This document shows, in pieces, positions 23,727 to 35,099 of a stretch of 64,000 nucleotides of DNA (positions are counted from its first letter, which is position 1; each line of letters starts with the position of its first letter). The notes under the pieces were generated by a model. The model saw nothing but the letters and a program-made list of their open reading frames with translations. It was not told the DNA's origin and did not search any database. This DNA comes from Symsagittifera roscoffensis. Its lineage: Eukaryota; Xenacoelomorpha; Acoela; Convolutidae. Made by a program: the position numbers and the translations under genes. The stretch covers positions 16,404,660 through 16,468,659 of the forward strand of contig NC_087069.1 of NCBI RefSeq assembly GCF_963678635.1. The letters are read 5' to 3'.

Positions 23727-24577
23727 TTAAATAGGTTGTAAATTATCGTACCTGTAGATGTGGTCAATGTTTAGGGAAAGATGGGAATATAGTGAGAATG
23801 GGGTGTAAAAAATTAAAGTTAGGTTACAAAAAAATTATTAAGCTTACTATAAAAACTTCAAAAACGTCAAGGAAAAATATTATCAAAAGTTTAGAAATTA
23901 GAAAAAGTTTTATGAGAAAGTTTAAGATTAATTTTTTTATAATTGTGACTGTAGAGAAGAGAAGCATTCAAGAAATTGATTCGTTCGTCGAATATTTTTT
24001 GAATTTCTGGGGCTAAATTCAAGTGTGGTCGGATTACTTATTGATTTTGTGACAAGTGGGTCGAGTTTCTTGAAAAATTGTTGGGGGCTTATTTTATGGT
24101 GCTCGGGAGGTCTTCTTTACTTTATTTTTTTTGGTGGGTAAACTGGGGTATTTTTGAGATATTTGTACTTTAGGCCAAATGATCATGGTTCTTTTTTACT
24201 TTAGGCTAATTTGCCATTTTTGGTTGGGGGGTTTTTGAGGGCAAATTTGGGAAAATATTGTTGATCTTTGGGTTATTAGATAGGAGAGGCTTGGAATATT
24301 ATTGTGGTATTTATTTTACTTGTCAAGTTTTAGGTAGTTGCTTATTTTTGACCTGGAGGTTGTAAAGTTATAGTTATAAATATGCCTGGAAATTAATGTC
24401 TGTCGGCTAAGAGGTTGGTGTTAGAGATATGGAAGGCGGTTGAGTTTGAGCGAATCTTATTGGTTCAATTTGAACTAGAATTACTGCGTCTGTTGCAGCA
24501 TGTTATTTTGAAAATATGGAAGTTCAAATTGTTTGAGATGTGTTTGAAGTATGAATTCTGTGAAGAGGAAAAATGGT
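23727..24577. other. Pol-ORF X spacer in element G
   Basis: About 850 bp without a protein-like frame on either strand. It may hold the splice acceptor for the downstream ORF X and env messages, but no site could be singled out. Confidence 0.4.
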
Positions 24578-27500
24578 TCATTTTTGAAATTCAACTTTCT
24601 TTAATATTTTAGATTGTGGGATGAATGTTTTATAAATCTTACGTGGTTGATTTCTAAGTCTTGATGATTCCCTATGTGTAGATTTTTCTTTTTGTTCTTG
24701 TGGCAAGATTTTTTCTATCACTTTTCTATTTTTTTTCTTTCTTTTCCTAAATTATCTGAATTTAGTGTTTTTGCGTCTTTGTGATTTTTGTCTTGTTTTT
24801 GAATTTGTGTATGTTGATTTTTCTTAGTTTCATTTATTTCTGGTTCTATTTGTGTATTATTTTGAGTAAATTTTAAACCGGTAAAAGAATTTAATTGGGT
24901 TAATTCGCGTAACGCGTGTTCTTTCGGATAATAGGGTAGTAAATTGTTTCTATGTTAAACAATTTCCTTTTCTGTGGTGTCTATGAGTTTATATGTTACT
25001 TCAGTGGGTCTAGCAATTTTTTGGTAGGGTCCTTTTCGGAGTGGTTGTATTATTTTGGATATTCCTTTTTGTGTTTGGAAATTTGGTATCAAAACAAATG
25101 TTCCAATTTTTAAATCGGTGGCTGGTTTAAATCGTAGATTAATTTGGTTATTGATGTTTTGCCGTTGTAACAATTTCTTTGTTACTTTTTGGTATATTTC
25201 ATTATGCATTTTGTCTCTGTTTAAAATCCATTCGGTGTGTGTACCGGAGGCTAGTTTGAGAATTTGTGGTTGATGAAAATGGTCTTCATCATGTGTGTGT
25301 AATGGTATATTATAGCATATCGAATCTTTATTTGGTTTGCAGTGTCCTTGTGCATTTTTATGTGCATTTGCTGTGAACATAATTGGTTTTCGAGGCTTTT
25401 GGTTAAAAACCATTTCATAAAATGACATTCCTACAGTTGTCGTTATTTGAGAATTGTATGATAATGGGAATAACTTTACATCTGTTGACCATTCTGTGTA
25501 TCGTGTGTCATTTCCATTTATGATACATCTAAGATATTCCTGTAATGAACGGTTCATACCTTCGACTAATCCGTTTGTCCAAGGTGCATGAGATGTACGT
25601 GGTTTATGTTTGATATTGTAAAGGTGACATAATGTGACGATTTCATTGTTAATGAATTCTGTACCATTATCTGTTACTAGAGTTTCTGGTAGTCCAAATT
25701 TAGCTATCCAGTGTTCGTAGAGTGTTGTGTAAGCGTAAAAGGCGTTACAATGTGGTACTGGGTTGATGGCTACATAATGCGTAATTGCATGAACAATTAC
25801 CATAATGTAGGAGTTTCCTTCTGAGGATGGGGAAATTGGTCCTTCTGTGTCGAATGATATTCTGTGATTGAAATATAGATTTGTCCTTTAAAATCTTGTT
25901 TTTGTGCTAATTGTTTCTGATTTGGAAAAGATTTGTTTAATTGACATTTTATACAATCGTTGCATAATACTTTTATCCAAATTGGGGCATTCGGAAAAAA
26001 AATTTTGTGTAAATTTTGAATATGTTTTTTTCTGATCCGGAGTGTTCTTTTGTGTTTTGTGTATGAGAAATGTTAAATGCTATTCATATCATACTTAAAG
26101 GAAGACAGGGGACTTTAGAATCATCTAATTGATATTCTAAAAGATCTGTATTTTCGTTGATCGTTGTGTTGTTAAATTTTCGAAAATATCGGAGAAGTGT
26201 TTTATTTCCTAAAATTGTGGTATCAGTTTTTGTTGGTTTTGTTTTATATTTGTGCCATAATTTGAGTTGTCGTATTACTGGGTCTAAATTTTGATATTGT
26301 TTTAAAAGTTCAAGTGTGATTTTCTCTGTTGGTGGGAGAAAAACATTGTCAACTTCTAGTTTTGATAGGTGAATCGTGTCAAGTGGGTCATGAAGGTTAA
26401 AATCTTGGTTCATCTTGGTTTATCGTATATTTTGTGTCTTTTGTTTGTGGTCCTGATAAATTTATTTTATCGGTTAATTTTTTTTTTCAATGAGTGGAAA
26501 AAGGTTGTTTTTCTGTGATTGTTGTTTGACTTTCTTTTGTTGAGTGTTATTTTTTATCCATTGTGAGTGTCGAATTACTTTAAATGTTGATGTTCCTAAT
26601 AAATCAACTTCATAGTGATTATTTTGACAATCTAGGTAGAGTGGGAAATGTTGTAAATTATTTATTTGTGATTGATCAATATCGGTTTTTACTGCGTATT
26701 TACATTCTTGTCGGGGTGATGTTTTGTCTTTTGCGAGGTAAAACTTAATATTTTTTGGTATTTCGACTGTAGTTTTTCGTGTAAGTAGATCTGGTGGTGT
26801 ATTTCTACCTAATGTGTCCAGTAATGCAAGATTTTTTCCTGCTGTCCGAACTATGTGTAAATTTGGGAATTTCAGTAGAATTAATTGAAATCGATAAACT
26901 CTTTGATTTGGATTAGACTTTTGTGTAAAAAGAAATATAATTGGTACATGATCTGTGAATAAAATTGTTGGATGTTTTGATCCAAGTATCAGAAATTCGT
27001 ATTCTGTGAGTGTGTAAATTATAGCTGTACACTCTCTCAAATAGTCGTGAATTTGCTGATATTAGATTCATTTTATTTGTTCCACTATGTGATTGTAATA
27101 ATGCTGCCCAAAAATTGAAGCATCGCACATTGCGTAAAATGGTTGATTTGGGTCTGGAATTGTGTTTGATATTTGTTCTGTTAAGAGTTTTTTTTAATTT
27201 CTTCAAACTGTGTTTGATGTTCAGTGGTCCATTCACAATTATTTTGTTGTCTGAAGATGTTATAAAAGGGTCTTAAGTATAATTGCATTTTGTCAACATA
27301 TTTACCTAAGAAATTTAACTTTCCGGGGAATTCTTGAATTTTCTTTTTATTTGTTGGTGCTTGAAGTTTTTGAATTGCGTCAATGAGGGATTTTAATGGA
27401 GTAATAGCGTTTCGTTCGATGTTATGTCCTAAAAATTTTACTCGTGTCAAGAAGAAAGGTGATTTGTCTCGGGCTGCTTTCAGATTTTCGTTTTGAAGAA

Positions 27501-29348
27501 TTTTATGATATTGTTCTAAAACTGTAAACATTTCGTCTTTGGTTTGTGATTGCATAAATACATCGTCTAAATACGTGATTGCGTTTTTCTTTAGTATTAG
27601 CGGTCTAAAAAATTTACTCATGAAAGCTGAAAAAGCTGCTGGTCCTATGGATGTTCCATAGAATAATCGACTAAACTCGTATTGTTGGTTTCCAAGAACG
27701 AATTGCGTTAAACGTCGTGACTGTTCGTCTAATGGCATTTAGTTATAAGCACTGTTCATATCTGCGGTTTTGAAGTATTTTCCATAAATTTTTGTCAAGA
27801 TTACTTGTATTGGTTCAATAGGCCAGTTACATTTAGATTCATTAATTAGTGAATTGAGATATCTAGCGTCTAGAACTATTTTTAGTGATTCGCCTTTTGC
27901 TAGAATGATAACAGGGTTGATAAATGTGTTGCCTTTTGGTTCTTCTTTTTTATTAACTGGTGATAAAATTTCGTATTGTTCTAAAATGTTTAGAAATTTG
28001 TTGACTTTATCATGTAAGTGAATTGGTACTTTGCTTGCTCTTTGCTTTTTGAAAACTGCGTCTGGTTTTAATGGAAGGTGTAACGATGAACTGACTTTTC
28101 CAACGTCAAATTTTGATGTTGCATAGACTGATGAATATTTTATTTGCTGTGTGGCTAACTTATCAAATTCATTTTGTGTTATTTGTGAATGTTGCAAATT
28201 AAACATGGTCAAAAATTTCTGTTGGTCTGCTGTATAACTTGTTATATTAAAAGTGGGTTTGAAATATGGAGTTTTTGTGAAATCGTCTGTATTTCTCTTT
28301 TCGTTGCTTATAATATTATTTTTAGATAATTCTTCATCAAGAATTTTGGATTGACAAATATCTAGTAATTGTATTATATTATTGACTCTGTATGCTATTT
28401 CTTTGATAGGTGGAGTTGTAGCGTTTGTTTCACAGTATCCTAATAATCCTAGGGGTAGTGTTACTTTATTTGGTGTATCATTATACACGTGTAGTGAAAA
28501 AATATCAGAATTAGTTTTTCTTTCATATTTTATTGATGAAATTGTGGTTTTGAAAAATTTGTGAATTGGTCTTAATTCGAAATCTGACATAAAGAGTTGT
28601 TGTATATTTTGACCTTTGTTGTATTGATGAACTTGCTTTATGGAGAAATTATAGATGGATCCTGATAGTGGTTTCAGGGATTTTCGTTCCTGATTGTAAC
28701 TTGGGTAAAATTTGGAGAAAATGGTGGATGTTTGTTTAACCTTTAAAAAAATGTTAAAGCTGTGTTTTTCATTTTTGTATTTTTATCTTTTATGTGTAAT
28801 TTACTATTTAATATATTTATTGTCGGTATATATTTAGTGATAAATGGTATGCCAATAATATTGTGTTTAATATCGGTAATGTGAAATGTTTGTTTGAATG
28901 GTTCGTTCAAAATTTTGTTTTGTTCCATTGTTCTTGTGGGAACAAGGAATGATTGAATTTTTCCATAATTTTTTAATGATGATCCTTGTGCTGTTGCTAA
29001 TCTACTAGATGTCTCTAGAGGTTTTAAATTTGGGTGTAGTATTCTGATTTCATTCCATGAAGGGATATTAATGATATTCGATACTGCGCCTGAGTCGATT
29101 AAAAAATCAATTTCAAGATCTGGTGGTTGAAATTCTTTGTTTTTCGGGCTTTCTAAGAGAAAGGGAATTGTCCAAATTTTTTTTCGTGGTTGTTCTTTTT
29201 GTATATTTTGGTATATGTGATTTGTGGTTGAACTTTGTTCTTTGTTAGGTGAAATTTTCGTGTTAATTTTGTTTACTTCTTGAGTATTTTGTGTATCATT
29301 ATTAATTGGTTCCATGTAGTAACTATTTAGGAGTTCTAATTGATTTTC
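24578..29348 (-). pseudogene. pol: Element G pol: protease, RT, RNase H, integrase (broken)
   Basis: Read from high to low coordinate. The protease has IDFLIDSGA (DSG at 29096-29085). RT has the fingers/palm block to ADMNSAYN, then the catalytic YLDDVF at 27573-27556. RNase H has LFTDH and a degenerate C-terminus (27040-26474). The integrase has an HHCC-like zinc region (about 26060-25940), a first Asp in FDTEGP (25854-25837), TDNGTEF (25674-25654), and a Glu 35 residues later (25563-25561). A GPY motif (RKGPY) lies near 25036, followed by a charged tail. This is the standard Ty3/gypsy order. Breaks are TAA 27739, A8 frameshift about 27185, TGA 27068, TAA 27062, TGA 26084, A7 frameshift about 26030, a 1-2 nt frame change about 25870, TAA 24955, and A7 frameshift about 24715. 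The RT stop sits where gypsy RTs normally carry Gln. Confidence 0.88.
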
Positions 29349-32300
29349 TTAAATATGTGAACTAAAGGGTTGTTCATATGTGATGGATTCATAATCGTTT
29401 TTGACAGATATCATTTTAATTAAAATATTGTTATCTGTATCACTTTCACTGTCTGTTGATTCGCAATTTATGTGATTTACTTGTAATTCGATATTTTCTG
29501 TGTTGTCGATACCTGGGGGGTCTGAAGTTATTTCGTCATTTGTTTGTACTTGGTTTATTTGTCTTTGATGTTTTGGTGTATTACTTCTTTATCGATGTTG
29601 AGAATCGGGGTAACGATTATTATTCCTATGAGGTGATTGGGAATAATTTCTATATCTATTGTTGTAACTTGAGTGTCGATTTTGTGAATTATTTCTTGAC
29701 CTGTTTTACTAATTATCATGTGATCTTTGATAATTTGATTTATTATATGATTTATTCCGTGATCTATTTGGATAATTTATATTTCGATTGTTTGAGTAAC
29801 TTCTAATCCTATTGTTTGAATAGTTTCTGTTTCGATTGTACGATGAGTTTCGTGATCGGTTGTTGGAATAGTGTCTATTTCTTGAGTTTGAATGGGAACT
29901 GGATGCTGAAACAAATTGTGTTGAGTTTGAATTCGATCGTGGATAGTTGTTTTGACTATTCGATCCGCTATATCTATTTTGTGAGAAAATTCGTGAATTT
30001 CTTTGTTCGGGTGATCTACCTCTATAACTAGAGTTATATGGTGATTGATTTCTAGAATAGTTTTGATTGCCTGGAAGGGTGTTCCAGAGCTATTATTGCT
30101 GTATACATTTTTGTTTGGTAGATTTTGATCTTTTTTCACGTATTGATAAAATGACTTGCTTGGTTCTTTTTGCTTTGGAGGTTTATTTTGATTGTCTTGC
30201 TGTTTTTGTCTACATTCGGAAATACTGTGTCCGTATCGTCGGCAATAATTACACTTTTTTTTGAAAGATGGTTTGCCTTGGTAATTTGGGTTCTTTTCAT
30301 AAATGTTTCATATTTCAGTGATTTTTTCAGATAGGTCTATATCTGATTCTTGTATTTTGTTAATGTGTTTAGTTTTTGTTTCAATACGATTAACATACGG
30401 TAATTTTAAATTCTCGGTTTCTTCGAGTTTCATTGTGATTTCTGCTTGTTCTCGTTTATCGACTAGTTTTCTGAAATCTAGATCTGGTTCTCGAATTGAG
30501 GAAGGATGAGATGCTCTTTTCTTTATAGCAATTTTTCTTAATTGTGGTGTTAAAGTCATCATTAAGATTTCTGTCATTTTTGTATTCTTATAGTCATGTG
30601 CATTAAGTGAATATGGTTTTTGAACTAGTGTTTCGATTCTAACTGCTAATTGTTTTATTGTTTCATTTGGTAATCTGCGAATTTCATTGCATAAAACTCT
30701 TTGATGATGTTTGTTTCTTTCAGAATCAAACATTTTTGAAAATTCTTGTGTGAATCTTTTCCAATCTGATTTTATTTCTATAGGTAATACTGAAAACCAA
30801 TTTCTGTGCTGCGCCATCTAATGTTGTTTGTATCAACGCGGTGCGGCGATGTAGCCAATTTTGATGGAGCGGTGTATTTATTGGTTCAGGTCCCCAATTC
30901 AAAATTAAATTTGCTGTAACTGCGTTCAGGTAATCTTCTACTGAATATTCAGGTGTTGTTTCTGTAAATACCATGAGTGGTTTATTTGATGTTATTGATG
31001 ATCTTCCCATGAGATATGGGTTCATCGTCACTTGTAATGACTCTGAAGCATTTGGTATCTGCGAAAAATTTGTCAATTGATTTTTTGTAATTTCATGTTA
31101 TTGTAGATAATATGGTAATGGTATTTCATTTTGCATTTAATTTGGTTGATGAGAGTGCATAGTCATTGGGTTTTGTGGTTGCATCGGTTGAAAAGATTGT
31201 GTATTAGTTGGATTTGGCATGGGTATTGGTTGTTGATTTCGTGTATCTGTTGGGTTTGGAGAAAAAATTCTATTATATGTATGAGGTCGTCGCGATCCTT
31301 GTGTGCGATATTCCTGGGTATATGGTGCAAAAATTTCTGGTTGTAAATAATCATCATCAGATGGTAAATAATCCGTATGATGAGGTGCTTGCTTTTTATT
31401 TTTATTTTGTTGAAAGAATGGGTAATTTTCACTATGATCCTGTGGAGGATGTGAATTAGTTTGAAAATTTACTGAGTTGGTTGTTGTCATTGGGTTATCC
31501 CAATAGTGAGAACATACATGATTATGATTTTTTCGAGGGGGGTAGTTTGCTTTTGACGAATGTGCATAATTTTAATTGTGTTCTGCAAAATTATTTCTTG
31601 TGAATGTTTTTTGTGGTTTTGATGGTTTTGTCATTGGTCTAAATGTTCGATAATCCATATGTGAATATTTAGGAGCAAGAGTAGCCGAGGGTTTTACGGT
31701 TGATTGTAATGTTACTTGTGGTGATGTTGCATTTTTATTCCTTGGTGTTGTAAGGTTCGGACGTATTGGTGAGATACTTTGTTGCGTAGTTGTTACTGTT
31801 GTGTGGACTATTTCTTCATTTATGAAGTGCGATGGTGTATTGAATATCATGTTGTGTAAGATTTCTAGTTCCATTGAGATTTTCATGATGTATAACGGTT
31901 GAATTTAAACTATTTTTTTGTAAGTCGGGTAAAAATGTATTATAATTTAAGGCTGTTGCATCAATTGTTAATGGTATTATTTTTATATAGTCTGGGTGAA
32001 TAGATATTGTATCTATTGCTTGAATTGAGATGTCGACTGGGATGTTGATAAATAATGGGTGAGACCAATCAGGGATCAAACATAATCTGATTGTTCTGCA
32101 ATGAGAGTGTCGTCATTGTTACTTCGGAGTCTAAATTTTTTTCTTGCTTGGCTAAATAAATCTAAATTATGTGTGAAATAATCGATTGGAAACCATGTTA
32201 GTATTTTTTGTAAATCATGTTTGGTATTTTGTGAAACATCATTGCTGTAAAAATTTTCACGAATTGCGTTTAAAAATGTAGAAAATGCACTGATTTCATT

Positions 32301-33222
32301 TCTGACTTTTGTGTGTTTAGAAGTCTGGATTGGTGATGTACTTTGAGCTTCTGTTGTTTCTAATATAGTTAAATATGATATATTATAGCAAAAACTTCAT
32401 TTGTGAATATTGAGTTTGCTCTTTGTGAATTATGGTATTGTATGTTTTTGATGTATTCAATGAATACCTTTGAAAATTCTAGATCAAGATCGTCTGTTTG
32501 AATAACATATTTATTATACCCTATTCATGGTGTACTGATTCCTATCGTGTAGATACCGTATTGTTGTGTTATTTTAGAGATATCTTTGAGATAATGATCT
32601 ATTATTTGTCTTTTGACTTTTACATCTGGGAATTCTGTCTTACAGGGACTGATTCCTGGTTCAAATAAATTTATGAGTAAATTTTTGCAAAATTTTATTT
32701 GTCCTCTATCATTTTCTGAATCTATAATAAAGGGGAAAGCGTGCTTTTTATCGAGACTTTCTTCACTTTGAGTGTTGCTCATCTTTTCGTTTGATGACTG
32801 TTAATATATAATTATTAATGCGTCTAATTGGTTGACTCCAATTGTATAGATGTACTGGTTTGTGTTTGTGCTTCTTTTTTATTCTGTTTTTTTTTTTCCT
32901 TTTTTTGATGAAATTGTATTTGTTTCTGAGTCGGAAAAACATACTGGGTCCTGGATTGGATAAGTTTGATTTATCGAGTCGTCTACTTTGTATAGTGCAT
33001 CGAGACTTCTGATTCGGAGAATGCATTTCTGTATTTTGAAAATCTTTTTCGTGTTATTTGTCTTTGCTTTTTTAGAATTGTTCTTTTTAGTGTTTGCCGT
33101 TTTGTGTGAATGTATTCAACTGTTTGTGTATGCGGGGTTATGACAAGATCGTATTTTTTATTTTGAATTTCACAATTTTGTATGACGACTGTTTGTTTAT
33201 TTCCTAGGTTCTTTAATGACAT
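29349..33222 (-). pseudogene. gag: Element G gag with large N-terminal extension (broken)
   Basis: ATG 33222-33220 opens a basic N-terminal domain shared with the 8-9 kb fragment. After an unplaced middle (32380-31150, Pro/Asn/Gln-rich in part) comes a retrotransposon capsid-like domain with the RNWFSVLP-type block (30815-30790) and DWKRFTQEFSKMF. A CCHC knuckle, CNYCRRYGHSISEC, lies at 30253-30212. An Arg/Asn/Ser/Tyr-rich tail runs in frame into the protease. Breaks include frameshifts near 33000, 32890 (T11 run), 32780, 32375, 32083, 31900 and 30820, TGA at 32525 and 30308, TAA at 31572, 31137, 31098, 29706, 29589 and 29349, and TAG at 29709. Total length of about 1,290 codons is unusually long for gypsy gag. 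Confidence 0.75.
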
Positions 33223-34161
33223 AAGGTTTAGGATGACGGATGCAAAGTTGGTTGTGAGTGATTTTATTTTCTTACACTGTTAGTCCTTACGATTTTTTGG
33301 TTAGCTTAGCCTGGGTTTTTTTATTCAGTATTGGAGAGAAAGGTATATCGATTCCGAAGAACGATTTTTACTTTCTCGTGGCTAATATAAGCTAAGGTGT
33401 TAACTTACTTAATCTTACTTAGGGGTAGTGATTGTGTTCACAAGGGTTGGAGAATAGTAAACCGATCCACAAGGTTCAGGTATAATTAGAGCGCAAGTAG
33501 TTTGTTAGGTACTATTTTAAACTTACCAAGTCTAAGATTAGCCTGGGTCGTATAAGAGGAGGGGTCAAGTGAAGGATGAATAACCGAAGTTCTTCACTGT
33601 TTAGCCTAATTTAAATGGTTAATATTTGGAGAATTTCTATTAGTCCTGGGTTTTTTGAAAAGGTTGGGTAGTGAATCGACGTTTGAGTTCGTTAGACATT
33701 TGATAAGGGGGTGGGGGAGAAAAAAATGGTTCTGTTTGATCCAAGGATAAGCCTTGATGATCAGAATTAAAATTAAGAATAGAAAATTAAATTAGATCCA
33801 AGGATAAGCCTTGATGATCTGGTTTAAGTTTAGAAAATTTAGGTTTAGAGAATATAAAGTTTAAAATTTAAAAGAACACATTGTGAATTTTAGTTTTGAT
33901 GAAGTTAGTTGATTTATGATTGCTGTTATGTTTGGTTGATGAAGCTGGAAAAACAAGATGATTTTTTATGTTTACTAACAATTATTGTCATGCTACTAAT
34001 TTTTATTTTTATTTTTGATAAAACTATTTTTCAAAAATCTTTTATATAATACTGCAGAGGAAGAAACGATAAGAGATGTTTTTATCAATCGATATTGAAC
34101 AATAGTAATTTATTTAGCGCCTGGTAGATGCATTGAAGATTTTACTTCAAAAACTTTATGT
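33223..34161. other. Element G 5' leader
   Basis: Non-coding leader between the small Arg-rich ORF and the gag start. It contains two exact 25-bp copies of a word beginning GATCCAAGGATAAGCCTTGA (33738 and 33792), each with an internal CAAGG/CCTTG inverted repeat. Part of the leader (33240-33720) is conserved in the 8 kb fragment on the other strand. A packaging or translation-control role is possible but unproven. Confidence 0.55.
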
Positions 34162-34389
34162 TTAGGAATGAAAATCTAAATTCATTGCCATTAAAATTCT
34201 AAATATGAAAGTTTGTGTAGGTTTTTGCCGTACAACCATGAAACTATTTGGTAAGTTTCTCCGTAGTCGTATGTCGTCTCTTGTCCGAGGTCTATTTCCA
34301 ATGCGTGGTTGTTCTCGTATTGTACGGAATAGTGGCTTCGATCTATTGAGTCGTAGAGACCATTCAATTAAATTATTGTCGTATAACAT
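34162..34389 (-). CDS. Small Arg-rich leader ORF of element G (75 aa)
   Basis: ATG 34389-34387, uninterrupted for 75 codons, ending TAA. It is the first ATG-started ORF after the primer binding site. The product is strongly basic, with Arg in clusters such as RPRTRDDIRLRRNL. An Arg-rich RNA-binding peptide, a first exon spliced to a downstream frame, or a chance uORF are all possible. It is preserved without a stop in both tandem copies. Confidence 0.3.
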   Translation of the reverse strand: MLYDNNLIEWSLRLNRSKPLFRTIREQPRIGNRPRTRDDIRLRRNLPNSFMVVRQKPTQTFIFRILMAMNLDFHS

Positions 34390-34460
34390 TTTGAAAATTT
34401 TTTTGTCTATTTCTAACCTTTATTTTGTTAGTTCTAAGCTAATTTGTTTTTTAAGGTCTT

Positions 34461-34483
34461 GTTCGAGACTTATGGTCGCACCA
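34461..34483 (-). promoter_or_regulatory. tRNA primer binding site of element G
   Basis: Two bases after the 5' LTR (minus strand) the sequence begins TGGTGCGACC. The plus strand here reads like the 3' end of a tRNA: GTTCGAG (T-loop-like) running to a terminal CCA. The complementarity to a tRNA 3' end appears to extend past the acceptor into the T arm, giving a primer site of up to 23 nt. The donor tRNA species was not determined. Confidence 0.65.
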
Positions 34484-34485
34484 GA

Positions 34486-34892
34486 TGAGTTAAGTATGGA
34501 AGCTTATCTCATAGAGTAATTTCGGATAGGGTACACCGTCTGCTCGTCACGCTATCTTATTTTCGGCCGGATAGATTCGTGCAACTTCTTAGTCTAATAC
34601 CGATACTAATCTTACTCTTATAACTACTAGTCTCAGGGTGCTTAACTAGTCTCTGCTAGGCTCAATAGATCTAGAGTATACTGGTATTATTGCGGCTGCT
34701 GAAGTACTCGGGAGAGGCAACTATTTTCTAAGTTAAATTCAAATCTCTCTGGTGCTGAAATTACAAGTAATTTCAGCACTTACAAATAAGTGCGTAGTTA
34801 GTTGGATGGATTGTGATTGGTTAGTATTAAATATTTCACATTGGTAAATATCTAATTTATAAATAATAAAACGTAGTTTAGATCAGGTTCCA
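34486..34892 (-). repeat. 5' LTR of element G (407 bp)
   Basis: Starts TG and ends CA on either strand and matches 16124-16512. It carries a 19-bp insertion creating CTAGTCTC...CTAGTCTC (about 34628-34655). A perfect 13-bp hairpin GTGCTGAAATTAC/GTAATTTCAGCAC occurs with only 2 nt between the arms (near 34752). Promoter elements for the minus-strand transcript should lie here. Confidence 0.9.
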
Positions 34893-35099
34893 TAATTGAC
34901 TAAAGGAATAAAATAACGAATGTATATCTGCATCGTTTTCAGGTGGTTTCATTTTGTATAGAGTCATTTCCTTTCTTTCGAACGAGACAGTTTCCTTATT
35001 ATAAAAACGAAACGTAACCACCCTATTTATTTGACGAAAAAGTTAAATTTGCTCCACTTAGCGGCAGGTTATTATCGTTCAAGACCCTAAAACATGTCT

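Larger units (their letters stand above)
16124..34892 (-). mobile_element. Element G: 18.8-kb env-bearing Ty3/gypsy-type LTR retroelement (endogenous retrovirus-like)
   Basis: The element is bounded by two LTRs in the same orientation and by a TAAT duplication (16120-16123 and 34893-34896), so the whole 18.8 kb behaved as one insertion. Minus-strand order: 5' LTR, tRNA primer site, leader with a small Arg-rich ORF, gag, protease, reverse transcriptase, RNase H, integrase, ORF X, env, ORF Y, 3' LTR. Ty3/gypsy placement rests on the PR-RT-RH-INT order, the YLDD catalytic box, DD35E spacing and a GPY motif after the integrase core. It is far longer than the usual 5-10 kb for gypsy elements. All frames are interrupted by point stops and homopolymer frameshifts, so this copy is not functional as written. 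Confidence 0.85.

Noticed and set aside
31163..31459. Extra frames on both strands within the gag N-terminal region
   Set aside because: Alternative frames of the same low-complexity Pro/Gln/Asn-rich gag DNA.
18480..32527. Alternative nuclear genetic code (TAA/TAG as Gln)
   Set aside because: Gln is encoded by ordinary CAA/CAG many times in the same frames, TGA is affected too, and element A reads cleanly with the standard code; mutation is simpler.
34205..34519. Plus-strand 104-codon frame across the primer site
   Set aside because: Antisense to the Arg-rich leader ORF and running into the LTR; no domain.
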